This document shows positions 42,748 to 51,795 of a DNA stretch of 64,000 nt, piece by piece. A program made the translations under genes and the position numbers. The notes under the pieces were generated by a model that saw nothing but the letters and a program-made list of their open reading frames with translations, had not been told where the DNA came from and made no database searches. This stretch comes from Methanobacteriota archaeon (GTDB lineage: Archaea; Halobacteriota; Methanosarcinia; Methanosarcinales; Methanosarcinaceae): contig JAEWQJ010000014.1 of assembly GCA_023399215.1 (NCBI GenBank), positions 1-64,000 of the forward strand, in the 5' to 3' direction. Positions within the stretch are counted from its first letter, which is position 1. Each line of letters opens with the position of its first letter.

Positions 42748-43975
42748 ATATTTTTCCAGAACTATTTTAGAACGTGATTTTAAACATCCGGGACCAGCAG
42801 ACACATAATCTCTCCTGAAATTTAGATTTTTACTATTTTAAGGTCTTTTTTATGGAAGAGGAGAGCCTGTGTCCAGATCGAGTTTTCATTCTTTAATTTT
42901 CCTATTTTTATAGCGACAAAATTATGTATTGATAACAATTATTTTTTTGATTTTACTAATTAGTGTGATACTTTATGTGATACTTTTAGCCTTAATTTGT
43001 GGATATATATTAATTTTATTGTGAAGCTGATCCCACAAACTAAAAATTACTTTTCAGAATTCCGTACCTTCTCTTTTTTACTACAATTACTGAATTAGCA
43101 CTTGTTTTCCCTCTGATAACTAACTAAAGCTTTTCTGGGCCACGTTTTTTATCAATATTACAAAATAATGCTTTTCCTTTCTACTTAGTTTGTTTTAATA
43201 ACCAATTACGCGTTTTATATTTAATTTATATTTATATTTAATACTTTTACTTTTTTGTGGGCAAAAAGAGGAAGAAACGTTTAATTTAAAACCGTTTTTA
43301 TAAAATATTCAATTTAGGAGTCTCACCTATCATAAAATTGTATATAAAGTAAGCACAATACCAGACCTTGTAATATTATTCGTTAAGCATTCTGGTGTTT
43401 GTGTATATCATCATTTTTACAATATAAATTTAGTAATTTTTGAAAATTTTACTAGCATTTCGTAGAAATCTAAGTTTGCAGAGATGGTTTAATTGGCTAG
43501 TAATGCAAGGAAAAAGTTTATCATTATATAATTTTTTCTAATTACTGTTTTACTGATCTCTGTTCTACTGATCTACATGTCTTCTCCTGGGAAAAAAAGA
43601 GTATATTTTTAAGGTAACTATAAATAAAAAATTACAAACATGACTAAAGTGGAAATTCCAAATCGTCGTACTTCTGTATACATACGTTTACACTACAAAA
43701 ACCACGGAAATATTCCTCACTTGAACTATGAATCCCCTGAGATAATTCCTATTTTCATTCAAACTGTAGAACGGATGTGCTAGGAAATTATTAAAAAATA
43801 TGGATAGTAAAAATTCAATGAAAATAAAAATTCAATAAAAATAAAAATTCAATAGAAGTAAAAATCCGAGAAAAAGTGTTTAATCTATAGAAATCTCTGA
43901 AGATTTTCAGAGTATTTTCTCCAGAATTTTAAACTATTTCTCAGAGTATTTTATTAGAGCAGTATCTCTGAATTA
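42748..43975. other. 1.2-kb AT-rich gap
   Basis: One possible small frame at 43640-43783 (listed). ATTCAATAAAAATAAAA-type repeats lie at about 43810-43862, and AATTTTC/GAGTATTTT words just beyond the aminotransferase stop codon may end its transcript. Nothing else is visible. Confidence 0.5.
43640..43783 (+). CDS. Possible small protein or gene fragment, 47 residues
   Basis: MTKVEIPNRRTSVYIRLHYK continues with NHGNIPHLNYESPEIIPIFI and ends QTVERMC. No ribosome site is evident. The composition is protein-like. It may be the end of a decayed gene. Not recognised. Confidence 0.25.
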   Translation: MTKVEIPNRRTSVYIRLHYKNHGNIPHLNYESPEIIPIFIQTVERMC

Positions 43976-45088
43976 TCAGAGTACTTTTTCCATGATGCCC
44001 AAGGCTTTTTCGATATCCTTCATTGAAGCCGCATAGGAAATTCTAATATGTCCGTCTCCTTCGCTTCCGAAGGCTGTGCCAGGAGTAACAACAACACCGT
44101 TTGAGATAAATTTCGAGGCAACCTCTGCGGAATTCGGGACTTTTGGGAAAGCGTAGAAAGCACCTTTCGGAAGGGCACATTCCATCCCCAGATCATTCAG
44201 CCCTTTTACAAGCACGTCCCTGCGCTTTCTGAACTCTTCTCGCATGGCCTGGATCGAATCTTTTGGTCCTGTCACTGCGGCATAAGCGGCTTTCTGAGCG
44301 ATTGAGTTGGCGCAGGCCTGGAAGTACTGGTGCACCTTAAGCATCTGGCCTATGTAATCTTTTCTGGCTGCCACGTACCCTAGTCTCCATCCGGTCATGG
44401 CATAGCTCTTTGAGGTCGCATTTACGGTAATTACATTGTCCGAATAGCTGGCAGGGCTTACGTGTTCTCCTTCGTAAACGAAGTACTCATAGACCTCGTC
44501 GGAAACAATGGTTATATTGTGGTCGTCTGCGATCTCGGCCAGGGCTTTTATATCTGCCCTGCTTGCGACTGTACCTGTGGGATTTGAAGGAGAATTAAGA
44601 ACGAGAACTCGGGTTTTCGGAGTGATTTTCTCAAGCACGGTTTCAGGCTTCATAGTAAGGTCTTCGGCAAGGGGAACACCTACGGCTTTACCACTCAGGA
44701 TTTCGGTCAGTGCATTGTAAGAAACGAAGCCAGGGTTTGAGATAAGGACCTCGTCCCCATGGTTTAAGAGGGCTGTAAGGGCAATTGTAAGAGCTTCCGA
44801 TGCTCCAGAAGTTACAATTATTTCCTCAGGGGAAACCGAGAACCCATTCTCTTCCTGGAACTTGGAACTCAGGGCCTCTCTTAACTCCGGAATTCCCGGA
44901 CCAACCGTATAACCCGTAAAGCCTTCGTTTATAGCTTTTATTGCCGCAGCCTTGATATGATCTGGAGTGTCAAAATCAGGCTGCCCCAGCCCAAGGTTAA
45001 TAGCGTCCGAACCTGCGGCTTCAAAAATCTTCCTGATCCCTGAGGTATCTATTCGGGCTACGTTCTCTGAAAACTTTATTTCCTTCAA
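43976..45088 (-). CDS. PLP-dependent class I aminotransferase (aspartate aminotransferase-like)
   Basis: 370 residues of the fold-type I AspC/MJ-type subgroup. Visible marks: INLGLGQPDFDTPDHIK near the start, TSGASEALT, VLNSPSNPTGTV, IVSDEVYEYFVY, and the PLP-lysine segment NATSKSYAMTGWRLGY (K about 227), plus HIRISYA with the substrate-carboxylate Arg near the end. Catalyses amino-group transfer between an amino acid, probably aspartate or an aromatic one, and a 2-oxo acid. Length is normal. HxlB lies upstream on the same strand, 72 bases away, and could share its transcript. Confidence 0.88.
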   Translation of the reverse strand: MKEIKFSENVARIDTSGIRKIFEAAGSDAINLGLGQPDFDTPDHIKAAAIKAINEGFTGYTVGPGIPELREALSSKFQEENGFSVSPEEIIVTSGASEALTIALTALLNHGDEVLISNPGFVSYNALTEILSGKAVGVPLAEDLTMKPETVLEKITPKTRVLVLNSPSNPTGTVASRADIKALAEIADDHNITIVSDEVYEYFVYEGEHVSPASYSDNVITVNATSKSYAMTGWRLGYVAARKDYIGQMLKVHQYFQACANSIAQKAAYAAVTGPKDSIQAMREEFRKRRDVLVKGLNDLGMECALPKGAFYAFPKVPNSAEVASKFISNGVVVTPGTAFGSEGDGHIRISYAASMKDIEKALGIMEKVL

Positions 45089-45160
45089 ATTAGGCTCTCC
45101 TGTATCCCTATAAATTAATTATTTTTAAATGTACCTTCTGCTTTCTGGCAATTAAGGCTC

Positions 45161-45775
45161 TTATTCGATATTCGTATGTCTCGACTTCAGTTCGGCTTCA
45201 GAGGCGCCTGTAAGCGTAATAAGCTGAGAGATTATCGAATCAAGGAAAATAAGCGATGTAATTTCAAAAGATGTACCCAGTGGAGGCATGGTTTTGTAAC
45301 CTCCCCGCATGTTTCTTTCAAGGTAGCCATATTTATCAGAGTCATTTTTAGTCTTGCTTGGAAGAATCATAGCAACATCCGATGTTCTACCCAGTGTGGA
45401 TTCTTTTTTAGATGTAACCGTTATGAGGGTTGAACCAATGTCTTTTACTATTTTTCCGAGATCAGCTATAGAGTGTGTTTCTCCTGACCCTGAAATGGCA
45501 ATCACTACATCTTCCGGCCGGACAGCAGGAGTTGTGGTTTCACCAACCACATACACGCTGAATCCGAGGTGCATAAGCCTCATTGCAAAAGCTTTGGCAA
45601 CAAGCCCTGACCTTCCGGCCCCCATCAAAAAGATTCTTTCGCCTTCCAGAATTTTCTGGATCATCAATTTTATGTTTTCTCTGTCAAGTTTATCAATTAT
45701 CTCACTGAGATTTACTGAAATCATTTTCATTGATAATAGTACATCTTCACAGTCGTTTACCTGAACTTTTTCCAT
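45161..45775 (-). CDS. hxlB: 6-phospho-3-hexuloisomerase (SIS domain)
   Basis: 204 residues. Interconverts D-arabino-hex-3-ulose 6-phosphate and fructose 6-phosphate in the ribulose monophosphate route, which archaea use in reverse to make pentoses. SIS-domain features are RIFLMGAGRSGLVAKAFAMRLMHLGFSVYVVGETTTPA, ISGSGETHSIADLGKIVKDIGSTLITVTS and the C-terminal GTSFEITSLIFLD. Length and motifs are normal. The partner hexulose-6-phosphate synthase is not in the window. The upstream 260 bases hold repeats of the word TATGTTAATAAT. Confidence 0.88.
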   Translation of the reverse strand: MEKVQVNDCEDVLLSMKMISVNLSEIIDKLDRENIKLMIQKILEGERIFLMGAGRSGLVAKAFAMRLMHLGFSVYVVGETTTPAVRPEDVVIAISGSGETHSIADLGKIVKDIGSTLITVTSKKESTLGRTSDVAMILPSKTKNDSDKYGYLERNMRGGYKTMPPLGTSFEITSLIFLDSIISQLITLTGASEAELKSRHTNIE

Positions 45776-46038
45776 ATGAGTTCTCCGAAAAACATTGAGT
45801 TAAGTGCCTGGTTAAATGCTTAATTCTATAATAATTAATTGATTAAATTTTATTTACCTGCTTATGTTAATGATATTTATCTGTCTATGTTAATAATAAT
45901 ATTTACCTATATGTTAATGTGATAGAAAATGCTCCTGAAATACCTTTACCAAAACCCTTCTTCAAATTTACAGTCGGATCTCAGGGTAAATTTCGGAAGC
46001 CTTCTGTTCACTTTGTCGCAATGCCAGCAGTTCAGGTA

Positions 46039-46560
46039 TTACCTGCTTGTTTGCGGTTCAGTTTTATAATTAATAGCTTTCAGTTCCCAGTTCTCAATAT
46101 TATTTTTAAATTCGTAATAGAGTCTCTGGATATCACAGTCATTCCCATTCCAATAAAAGTCTTTACGCGTTTCTCCTTTTTGGAGCTCTTCAAGTATAAA
46201 TTTTGATAGGTGGAAAAGGGCTTTTTTATTGGAAAAGGGAATACTATAATTTACGCGATAACCACCAGCTGTTTTTCCATAGGACACGAGTGTGTACCCT
46301 TTACTCTCATATTCCGTAATCTCATCAAAACTGCAGACAATTTCAAACTCATGAACTGTAGACTGGTCAACTTTTGAAATTCCGATTAGTATCTGCGCTA
46401 TAATATAATCAGGAACTTTCCGTCCAAACCATACGGCAATTTTCCCGTAAGTACAGACTAAGTTGACATCATTCCTGCCCATCTCAAAGGAGCCTAGAGA
46501 CTGGGGAGGGTAAATTATAACTTCCGAGTCTTGGGTCTTCTGGGCACACATTGCTTCCAC
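46039..46560 (-). CDS. Uncharacterised protein next to the Era/DUF2073 pair
   Basis: 173 residues. I do not recognise the family. It is soluble and beta-rich in its first 110 residues (VIIYPPQSLGSFEMGRNDVN, LVCTYGKIAVWFGRKVPDYI, HEFEIVCSFDEITEYESKGY) with a helical tail (FHLSKFILEELQKGE). No cysteine pairs or signal peptide. It starts 5 bases after the DUF2073 stop codon on the same strand, so it is the third gene of that operon and probably works with the GTPase. Confidence 0.6.
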   Translation of the reverse strand: MEAMCAQKTQDSEVIIYPPQSLGSFEMGRNDVNLVCTYGKIAVWFGRKVPDYIIAQILIGISKVDQSTVHEFEIVCSFDEITEYESKGYTLVSYGKTAGGYRVNYSIPFSNKKALFHLSKFILEELQKGETRKDFYWNGNDCDIQRLYYEFKNNIENWELKAINYKTEPQTSR

Positions 46561-46565
46561 TTCGT

Positions 46566-46934
46566 TTACTTACTTGCAGAGACAAGTGCACTTATGAGAT
46601 TCCGATCTTTTTTAAGGGTTTTGAGCTGGTTTGCAGGCCCTATTACCGTAAGTCTCTTACTGCTCTGTTTTTTGAAAATTTTACCAAAAAATGAACCGTC
46701 CGTATTTGCAGGATAACTTTGCATCTCTATGCCCGAAAAAACATCAGGCTGGATCGCTGACATTGTCATTTCTATAAGCTTTGCTTCCTCCATCGGGTTG
46801 AGGCCCTTTTCAAGCACTAGAATTTTACCTTTTCGTACCTCATCGATTATGTATCTGACTTTTTCCATTGAAGCCATCTGAGAGATTCTGGCTTCGGATA
46901 TCAAATCAAGCTGAATTCCCTGCATGTAGATCAC
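46566..46934 (-). CDS. DUF2073 family protein
   Basis: 122 residues: MIYMQGIQLDLISEARISQM, then KVRYIIDEVRKGKILVLEKGLNPMEEAKLIEMTM and GIEMQSYPANTDG with a basic tail (KKQSSKRLTVIGPANQLKTL). DUF2073 proteins are archaeal and are typically encoded beside an Era-like GTPase, as here: its ATG overlaps the GTPase stop codon by 4 bases. Function unknown; translational coupling implies equimolar production and perhaps a complex. Confidence 0.8.
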   Translation of the reverse strand: MIYMQGIQLDLISEARISQMASMEKVRYIIDEVRKGKILVLEKGLNPMEEAKLIEMTMSAIQPDVFSGIEMQSYPANTDGSFFGKIFKKQSSKRLTVIGPANQLKTLKKDRNLISALVSASK

Positions 46935-47572
46935 CCGAACTGTTTTGCCAGAGCTTCATAAAACGAGTCCATTCCCACTCCTTCAAGGGCAGAAACCGGC
47001 ACCATAGGATGCTGGGGAAAGGCTTCCTTTATGACAGACGGATCGGCATCAGGAAGGTCTACCTTGTTTGCTACTATAAGAAGCGGAAGGCTTCTTGCTT
47101 CCATATTCCCTATTACTGTTACGTTGACCTGAGTATAGGGATTTTCGGTGGAATCCATAACAAGTATGACACCATCAAGGTCATCCAGCCATTTGACAGC
47201 TTCGATTACGCCTTCTGTTGCTTCTTTAGATCTTTTCTTGGACTCGGAATCACTCATTCCCTGCTCCATGAAGTCATGGAAATCGATTTTTGTGGCAAGC
47301 CCGGGAGTGTCTACGATATCAAGGCTGATTATATGTCCATTGGCCTCAATATTTATTGCATTCCTTCTCTTGGCATGCCGGGTTTCATGAGCGATATGAG
47401 AAACCGAACCCATTGTTTCTTCAGCTCCAACCCAATCCTTAAGGATCCGATTGCTAAGGGTCGTCTTACCGGCATTGGGGGGGCCGTAGATTCCTATGCA
47501 TGCTCCTTTTTTCTTGAACAGTTTATTGAACATTTTTGAAAAGCTTACCTTAAATCGTTCTAACATATTCAT
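46931..47572 (-). CDS. Era-like GTP-binding protein (archaeal)
   Basis: 213 residues. G1 GPPNAGKTTLSNR (about 31-43), a switch region near VSHIAHETRHAKRR, G3 DTPGLATK (in SLDIVDTPG) and G4 NKVD are present; a GxxVSAL-type VPVSALEG serves as G5. It lacks the KH domain of bacterial Era, so RNA binding cannot be assumed. Archaeal relatives are linked with DUF2073 and thought to act in ribosome-related or membrane processes, without experimental proof that I know of. It heads a three-gene operon. Confidence 0.82.
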   Translation of the reverse strand: MNMLERFKVSFSKMFNKLFKKKGACIGIYGPPNAGKTTLSNRILKDWVGAEETMGSVSHIAHETRHAKRRNAINIEANGHIISLDIVDTPGLATKIDFHDFMEQGMSDSESKKRSKEATEGVIEAVKWLDDLDGVILVMDSTENPYTQVNVTVIGNMEARSLPLLIVANKVDLPDADPSVIKEAFPQHPMVPVSALEGVGMDSFYEALAKQFG

Positions 47573-48320
47573 AGCTTCCCTCCTTTGGGAAAAGCATAGT
47601 ACCCTAAGGATTTCTCGGATTGCTTTCCTTTACGTATTGGTACTTAAATTTTTAATCTATTGATCCATGCACTTAAGTAACTTCTATTTATCGTACTGAG
47701 GGGATTGGGGAAATTATAGATGTTTTTTCCTTTTCAGTATATCTGAGAGTAAATAGGAAGTTTAAGGTTCTTTCTACGGTAGAATAGAAAGTGCTTCCGT
47801 GGAAATAACACCAGAATATAAATAAATTGCTTTCTATCGCCTGATTCCCTCACCACATTAATAAAAAAGCTTTTTATCCAGAGATAAAAAGCTTGTTATC
47901 CAGAAGACTTTGAGCTCTCACGAACTTTTTTTATTAGTACTAAATTTTTATATGTGCATTGATGTTCTGCACTTTCCTTTATATTTTTTCCTATTTTTAT
48001 TCATTCAATCTTAAAAATATAAATCATTTTTATGAGAATATCTTCTGGTATCCTTCTCACTTAATTCTTTTTATAATTTTTACAGCTCAATTTTCCTCCA
48101 GATATTTCAAGATATCTTTTGGGAACTCTAAAATATTTTTATAAATTTAGAGGTATTTATTGAGCAACTCAGATAATTAAAAGCTAACCTATTATCTCGA
48201 TTTAAGACCTTAGTTATATATTTAACTTTTTTATTACTTTTGAGAGCTTTTACCTGGAAATACCTATTATTTACCTTTTCAGATTGGAGAATACTTATGG
48301 TTTCTCCGATAGAGTTTTGC
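47573..48320. other. Gap between the GTPase operon and the PhoU-like gene
   Basis: Promoter region of the GTPase operon on the left; a strong hairpin at 47867-47894 (listed). A 61-codon plus-strand frame at 47959-48144 is hydrophobic low-complexity sequence with no ribosome site and is not called. Otherwise AT-rich with TATA-like words. Confidence 0.5.
47867..47894. terminator. Perfect 12-bp inverted repeat
   Basis: AAGCTTTTTATC and GATAAAAAGCTT around CAGA. The adjacent TTGTTATCCAGAA repeats part of the arm. It lies about 430 bases beyond the PhoU-like gene's stop codon and about 300 upstream of the GTPase start, so its transcript is uncertain. Confidence 0.45.
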
Positions 48321-49319
48321 TCATCTTTCCCGAATTGCCATGTTTATAGCAATTTCGGCTATATTGGAACTAAGGTCTCCTATTCTGGATAAACTGTCTA
48401 AGACTGTCCCGAGTGAAATCATAATCTCATTGGATTTCAATTTCAGAATAGATTCATGCAGTTCTTCTACCCATGCGCGCATGTTGTCAACATTATCTAT
48501 TACCTGATTTGCAAGAGAAGTATTCGCCTCAAATAGTGCCTCAACTGACTGTTTTACCAGTTCCATATAAGCAGCATTGAGTTTATCGATCTCTTCCATC
48601 ACCTGATCATTAACAGGCTCTTGCAGCTTTGAGGTGGCATTTGCTATTTTCTGTGCGTGGTCAGCTATCCTTTCTAGAGGGCTTGCCGCCATTCTGAACT
48701 CGTGGTATTCCTCTATACTTGTTTCTGTAGCGCCCGGCATTCCTCCTTCACAGAGAATCGAGCGAAACTGCTTGGAGATCAGGAGATATAACCTGTCAAC
48801 CTCGTCATCTCTCTGACTTACGTCAAGTGCAAGGTCGTGATCAATAATTTTAAAGGCTCTTACCGCATCCTTTTGCATGGATACCGCAATAAGGAACATC
48901 CTCTGTACACCTTTTTTGATAGGAAGTTCATTCGGGTTAAGGAGGTCCTGGATAACCACACAGTTTGAGTTTTCTTCAGTAATTTCAGGACCTATGAGTT
49001 TGTAGCATACCTTTCTAATTGTTTGCTTCTGTTCGACGAGTATCCTTCCCGAGAAAAGTTCGATCCTGTCATATCCGTGGAGATATGCAGCAATAATGTC
49101 TCTTTCAAGTGCTTTTGCTACACAACCCGTAACATCAATTCTTTTCGTTTTGATTGACCGCTCTTCAAGAATGGGATTTATCAGTAGTTTTCCATCAGGC
49201 TGGACTTGAATGGAAACCCTCGTGCCTGTTTTGATTCCCACTTTTTCAGCCCATTGTTTAGGAAGAGAAATAATGTAAGTAGATCCACCTGTCTGCTGTA
49301 CTTTCCTGGTTTCGATAAT
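48321..49319 (-). CDS. AbrB/PhoU-domain regulator, probable non-ATG start
   Basis: The N-terminal DNA-binding SpoVT/AbrB-type domain reads RKVQQTGGSTYIISLPKQWA then EKVGIKTGTRVSIQ; the rest carries two PhoU-like helical repeats (MQKDAVRAFKIIDHDLALDVSQRDDEVDRLYLLISKQFRSIL and NQVIDNVDNMRAWVEEL). Archaeal proteins of this build are probable regulators of phosphate uptake. The only ATG/GTG in frame before the middle of the AbrB domain is GTG 49241, which would cut off its conserved strand. Coding similarity continues to ATT 49319, 4 bases after CGGGGAATC, so ATT (or a neighbouring ATC) is the likely start: 332 residues. No ATG/GTG/TTG lies in frame up to the TATA region near 49420. Confidence 0.7.
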   Translation of the reverse strand: MIETRKVQQTGGSTYIISLPKQWAEKVGIKTGTRVSIQVQPDGKLLINPILEERSIKTKRIDVTGCVAKALERDIIAAYLHGYDRIELFSGRILVEQKQTIRKVCYKLIGPEITEENSNCVVIQDLLNPNELPIKKGVQRMFLIAVSMQKDAVRAFKIIDHDLALDVSQRDDEVDRLYLLISKQFRSILCEGGMPGATETSIEEYHEFRMAASPLERIADHAQKIANATSKLQEPVNDQVMEEIDKLNAAYMELVKQSVEALFEANTSLANQVIDNVDNMRAWVEELHESILKLKSNEIMISLGTVLDSLSRIGDLSSNIAEIAINMAIRER

Positions 49320-49556
49320 GATTCCCCGTTTTTGATTAAATCTGCTGGATCTGAAATTAAAAATGTTTATTTCTGATTCAGATAGCGCTCTCTGATAATA
49401 CTTAGAAGTACTTTTTATATACGTGATTCAACTTTACTATTTATATTTGTGTATGTCCGCTTTTTTATGAATATGTTGCAGAGCTCTGCGTTTCAGAAGA
49501 CCTGGATCCTGTGAAGAAACGCAGTAAAAAATATTAAAGAACAGCGCATTCTGAGC

Positions 49557-50423
49557 ATGATGATACTTGAAGGTCACGCCTGCGCATCGGGAGCAGGAAC
49601 CATTATCGCAGCATTTGCAACCTGGAAAGGTGCGGCATTTGGAACTGGCTTAAAAACATATTCAGAGGTGGAACTCTCGGATTGCGAGAGAAAAGTCCAC
49701 GGATCGATTGAGGGAATGCCTGAAGCAGACACTTTTCTTATTGAAAGGTGTGTTGAACTTGTGCTCGAACACTTTGAGATTAAACTTGGGGGCAAGGTAA
49801 AAACAAGCAGCAATATTCCTCTTGCAGGTGGACTTAAGAGCAGCAGTGCAGCTGCCAATGCAACTGTACTGGCAACCTTAAACGCTATTGGGGAATCAAT
49901 GCCTCCTCTTGATGCTGTGAGACTTGGGGTAAGAGCTGCAAGAGAAGCAAAAGTAACCATAACAGGGTCTTTTGATGACGCTTGTGCTTCTTTTTTCGGC
50001 GGAGTTGTGATCACTGATAACCGGGAATTGAAACTGATTAAAAGAGAAGAATACAATTCAAAAGTCCTTATTTTTGCGCCAAACAGAAAAGTATTCAGTT
50101 CACAAACAAATGTTAAACGTTCAGAACTCATTGCCCCGTATGTGGACATGGCATATGAACTTGCCCTCGCAGGAGATTATGAAAAAGCAATGACTTTAAA
50201 CGGTTTCCTCTACTGCAGCGCTCTTGGCTTTGATACTGAATGTATTCTTCGAGCCCTGGAATGTGGGGTAAAAGGGGTAAGTTTATCCGGGTCGGGCCCA
50301 GCGTATGTTGCGCTTGTCAAAGAAAACCAGATCGAAGAACTCAGGTCGGCCTGGGAAAACTGTGGGATCGAAGGTAGGGTTATAGAAACCTCTATAAATA
50401 ACAGAGACGCAATGTCTTTATAA
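49557..50423 (+). CDS. aroK: Shikimate kinase, archaeal GHMP type
   Basis: 288 residues. Phosphorylates shikimate in aromatic amino-acid synthesis. Unlike bacterial AroK it is a GHMP kinase: GHACASGAGTIIAAFATWKGAAFGTGL at the start, the ATP loop IPLAGGLKSSSAAANATVLA (about residues 87-106), TGSFDDACASFFGG and VSLSGSGPAYVAL (GHMP motif 3). It begins an aromatic/purine cluster: chorismate mutase follows 14 bases later and purE after that. Promoter probably in the 230 bases shared with the divergent PhoU-like regulator. Confidence 0.9.
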   Translation: MMILEGHACASGAGTIIAAFATWKGAAFGTGLKTYSEVELSDCERKVHGSIEGMPEADTFLIERCVELVLEHFEIKLGGKVKTSSNIPLAGGLKSSSAAANATVLATLNAIGESMPPLDAVRLGVRAAREAKVTITGSFDDACASFFGGVVITDNRELKLIKREEYNSKVLIFAPNRKVFSSQTNVKRSELIAPYVDMAYELALAGDYEKAMTLNGFLYCSALGFDTECILRALECGVKGVSLSGSGPAYVALVKENQIEELRSAWENCGIEGRVIETSINNRDAMSL

Positions 50424-50437
50424 AACGAGGGGTTCAC

Positions 50438-50725
50438 TTGAGCGAACTTGAGGATGTCCGCAGAGAAATAGAAGAAATTGATAGGGAAATTCTTGGCCTC
50501 ATTGATAGAAGAGTAAATCTGGCTGAAAGAGTACTTGAATCAAAAAGAATAAATGGAACTTCGATAAATGACCAGAAGCAAAATGAGGTTGTAATTAACA
50601 GAGCTTTAAATGCCGCAACCGAGCTCAACCTTGATCTGGGATCTATAAAGACTATTTTTGAGATTCTTATCAGGATGAGTATCGAACGTCAGAACGAGTT
50701 AAGCGGCAAAGGAAGACTGCCCTGA
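50438..50725 (+). CDS. Chorismate mutase, AroQ type (TTG start)
   Basis: 95 residues. Converts chorismate to prephenate. The helical AroQ pattern is clear: EDVRREIEEIDREILGLIDRRVNLAERVLESKR (Arg and Lys for substrate carboxylates), then EVVINRALNAATELNLD and IKTIFEILIRMSIERQNEL. The start TTG follows GAGGGGTTCAC at good spacing; there is no ATG in a better position. It is 14 bases downstream of the shikimate kinase gene, in the same operon and pathway. Confidence 0.88.
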   Translation: MSELEDVRREIEEIDREILGLIDRRVNLAERVLESKRINGTSINDQKQNEVVINRALNAATELNLDLGSIKTIFEILIRMSIERQNELSGKGRLP

Positions 50726-50745
50726 CTTCTCAGGAGAAACTAAAA

Positions 50746-51147
50746 ATGGTTGATATCTCAGTAATTATGGGTTCCGAATCCGATAGACCTATCGCTAACC
50801 GTGCGATATCTGTACTTGAAAAGAGTAAATACACTTATGAAGTAATGGTTATCTCTGCTCACAGGAACCCTGAAGAACTTGAAAGCTACGTCTCAAGTAC
50901 TGATGCAAAGGTCTTTATTACAATTGCAGGTCTATCTGCAGCTCTTCCCGGGGTTGTAGCTTCCAGAACAAAAAGACCTGTAGTAGGAGTCCCAGTAAGC
51001 GCGAAGCTTGGTGGACTCGATGCCCTGCTCTCTATTGCCCAGATGCCCCCAGGAGTGCCTGTTGGAAGCGTAGGGATCGATAATGGAGCAAACGGTGCAC
51101 ATCTTGCTCTGAGAATTCTGGATTTGATTGACACCGCGAAGCCTTAA
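50746..51147 (+). CDS. purE: N5-CAIR mutase / AIR carboxylase (PurE)
   Basis: 133 residues. Carries out the carboxyaminoimidazole ribonucleotide step of purine synthesis. Motifs: SVIMGSESDRPIANRA at the N-terminus, VISAHRNPEELESYV with the catalytic His, FITIAGLSAALPGVVASRTKRPVVGVPVS, and GLDALLSIAQMPPGVPVGSVGIDNGANGAHLA. Whether it is class I or II cannot be decided by eye. It starts 20 bases after chorismate mutase, so it is the third gene of the operon. Confidence 0.9.
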   Translation: MVDISVIMGSESDRPIANRAISVLEKSKYTYEVMVISAHRNPEELESYVSSTDAKVFITIAGLSAALPGVVASRTKRPVVGVPVSAKLGGLDALLSIAQMPPGVPVGSVGIDNGANGAHLALRILDLIDTAKP

Positions 51148-51795
51148 GAAGCCAGTTAAAAATCTCACTTCCTGGCTTAATACAGTAATAATCAATTTAC
51201 TAAAAATCAACTAATAAATTGAATCGGAAGTAAACTCAGTCGGCTATTTACAAAATTCGGTCGACTCACTCCGAAGACTCTTTTTTAAACAACCTATTGC
51301 CTGGGGCTTCGATAGCCTTCTGTTTTATTAGCTTTTGGATCTGGAGGAATAATTATTATACATATTTTGTAAATTCTCCTTTTCCTGTGCTGCCTTACCA
51401 AGCTCTTTCTTTAATGTCTTTATGGTCCTGTAAATCTTCAGTTCCTGTATGCAATTGTGCAAGCTCAGGGGATGAATAGAAAAATCAAATTGCGGGCGAC
51501 CACCCCGCCCTAACAGGCTATCCGACAAATAGATATTCCAAATTCCAGTACAGATATTCCAAATTCCAGTACTATTAGTAAAAATCTCAGTAACGACCTT
51601 ACCGGTATTACTGTTCCATAAACGACTAAAACTCCTGTACCTGCAAAAAGCAACTCAAAAGATAACAATGCCACAGAACAGGCTGATAACCAGGGGGCAA
51701 ACTTTGATGAGAGGCAAAGTTAAGGAGTCAGCAGTACTGGAACTGAAAAAAATAAAAAGAAAAAAAGAAAGTCAACCGTTCGGAGATGGAATTAC
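51148..51795. other. Gap with a decayed coiled-coil frame and gene remnant
   Basis: A minus-strand frame (51328-51528) contains a coiled-coil-like end, IKTLKKELGKAAQEKENLQN, without a ribosome site; it may be the tail of a lost gene. The plus-strand remnant at 51505-51722 is listed separately. Confidence 0.4.
51505..51722 (+). pseudogene. Ser/Thr/Asn-rich gene remnant
   Basis: One frame reads QIDIPNSSTDIPNSST, SKNLSNDLTGITVP, stop, TTKTPVPAKSNSKDNNATEQ, ADNQGANFDERQS and a stop at 51720. A 21-bp direct repeat encodes the doubled DIPNSST. The composition is that of an exported low-complexity linker or stalk. It has no start and one internal stop. Confidence 0.4.

Noticed and set aside
43480..43520. 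GATGGTTTAATTGGCTAGTAA, which looks like the D-arm region of a tRNA
   Set aside because: No acceptor, anticodon or T-arm partners could be found in either direction.
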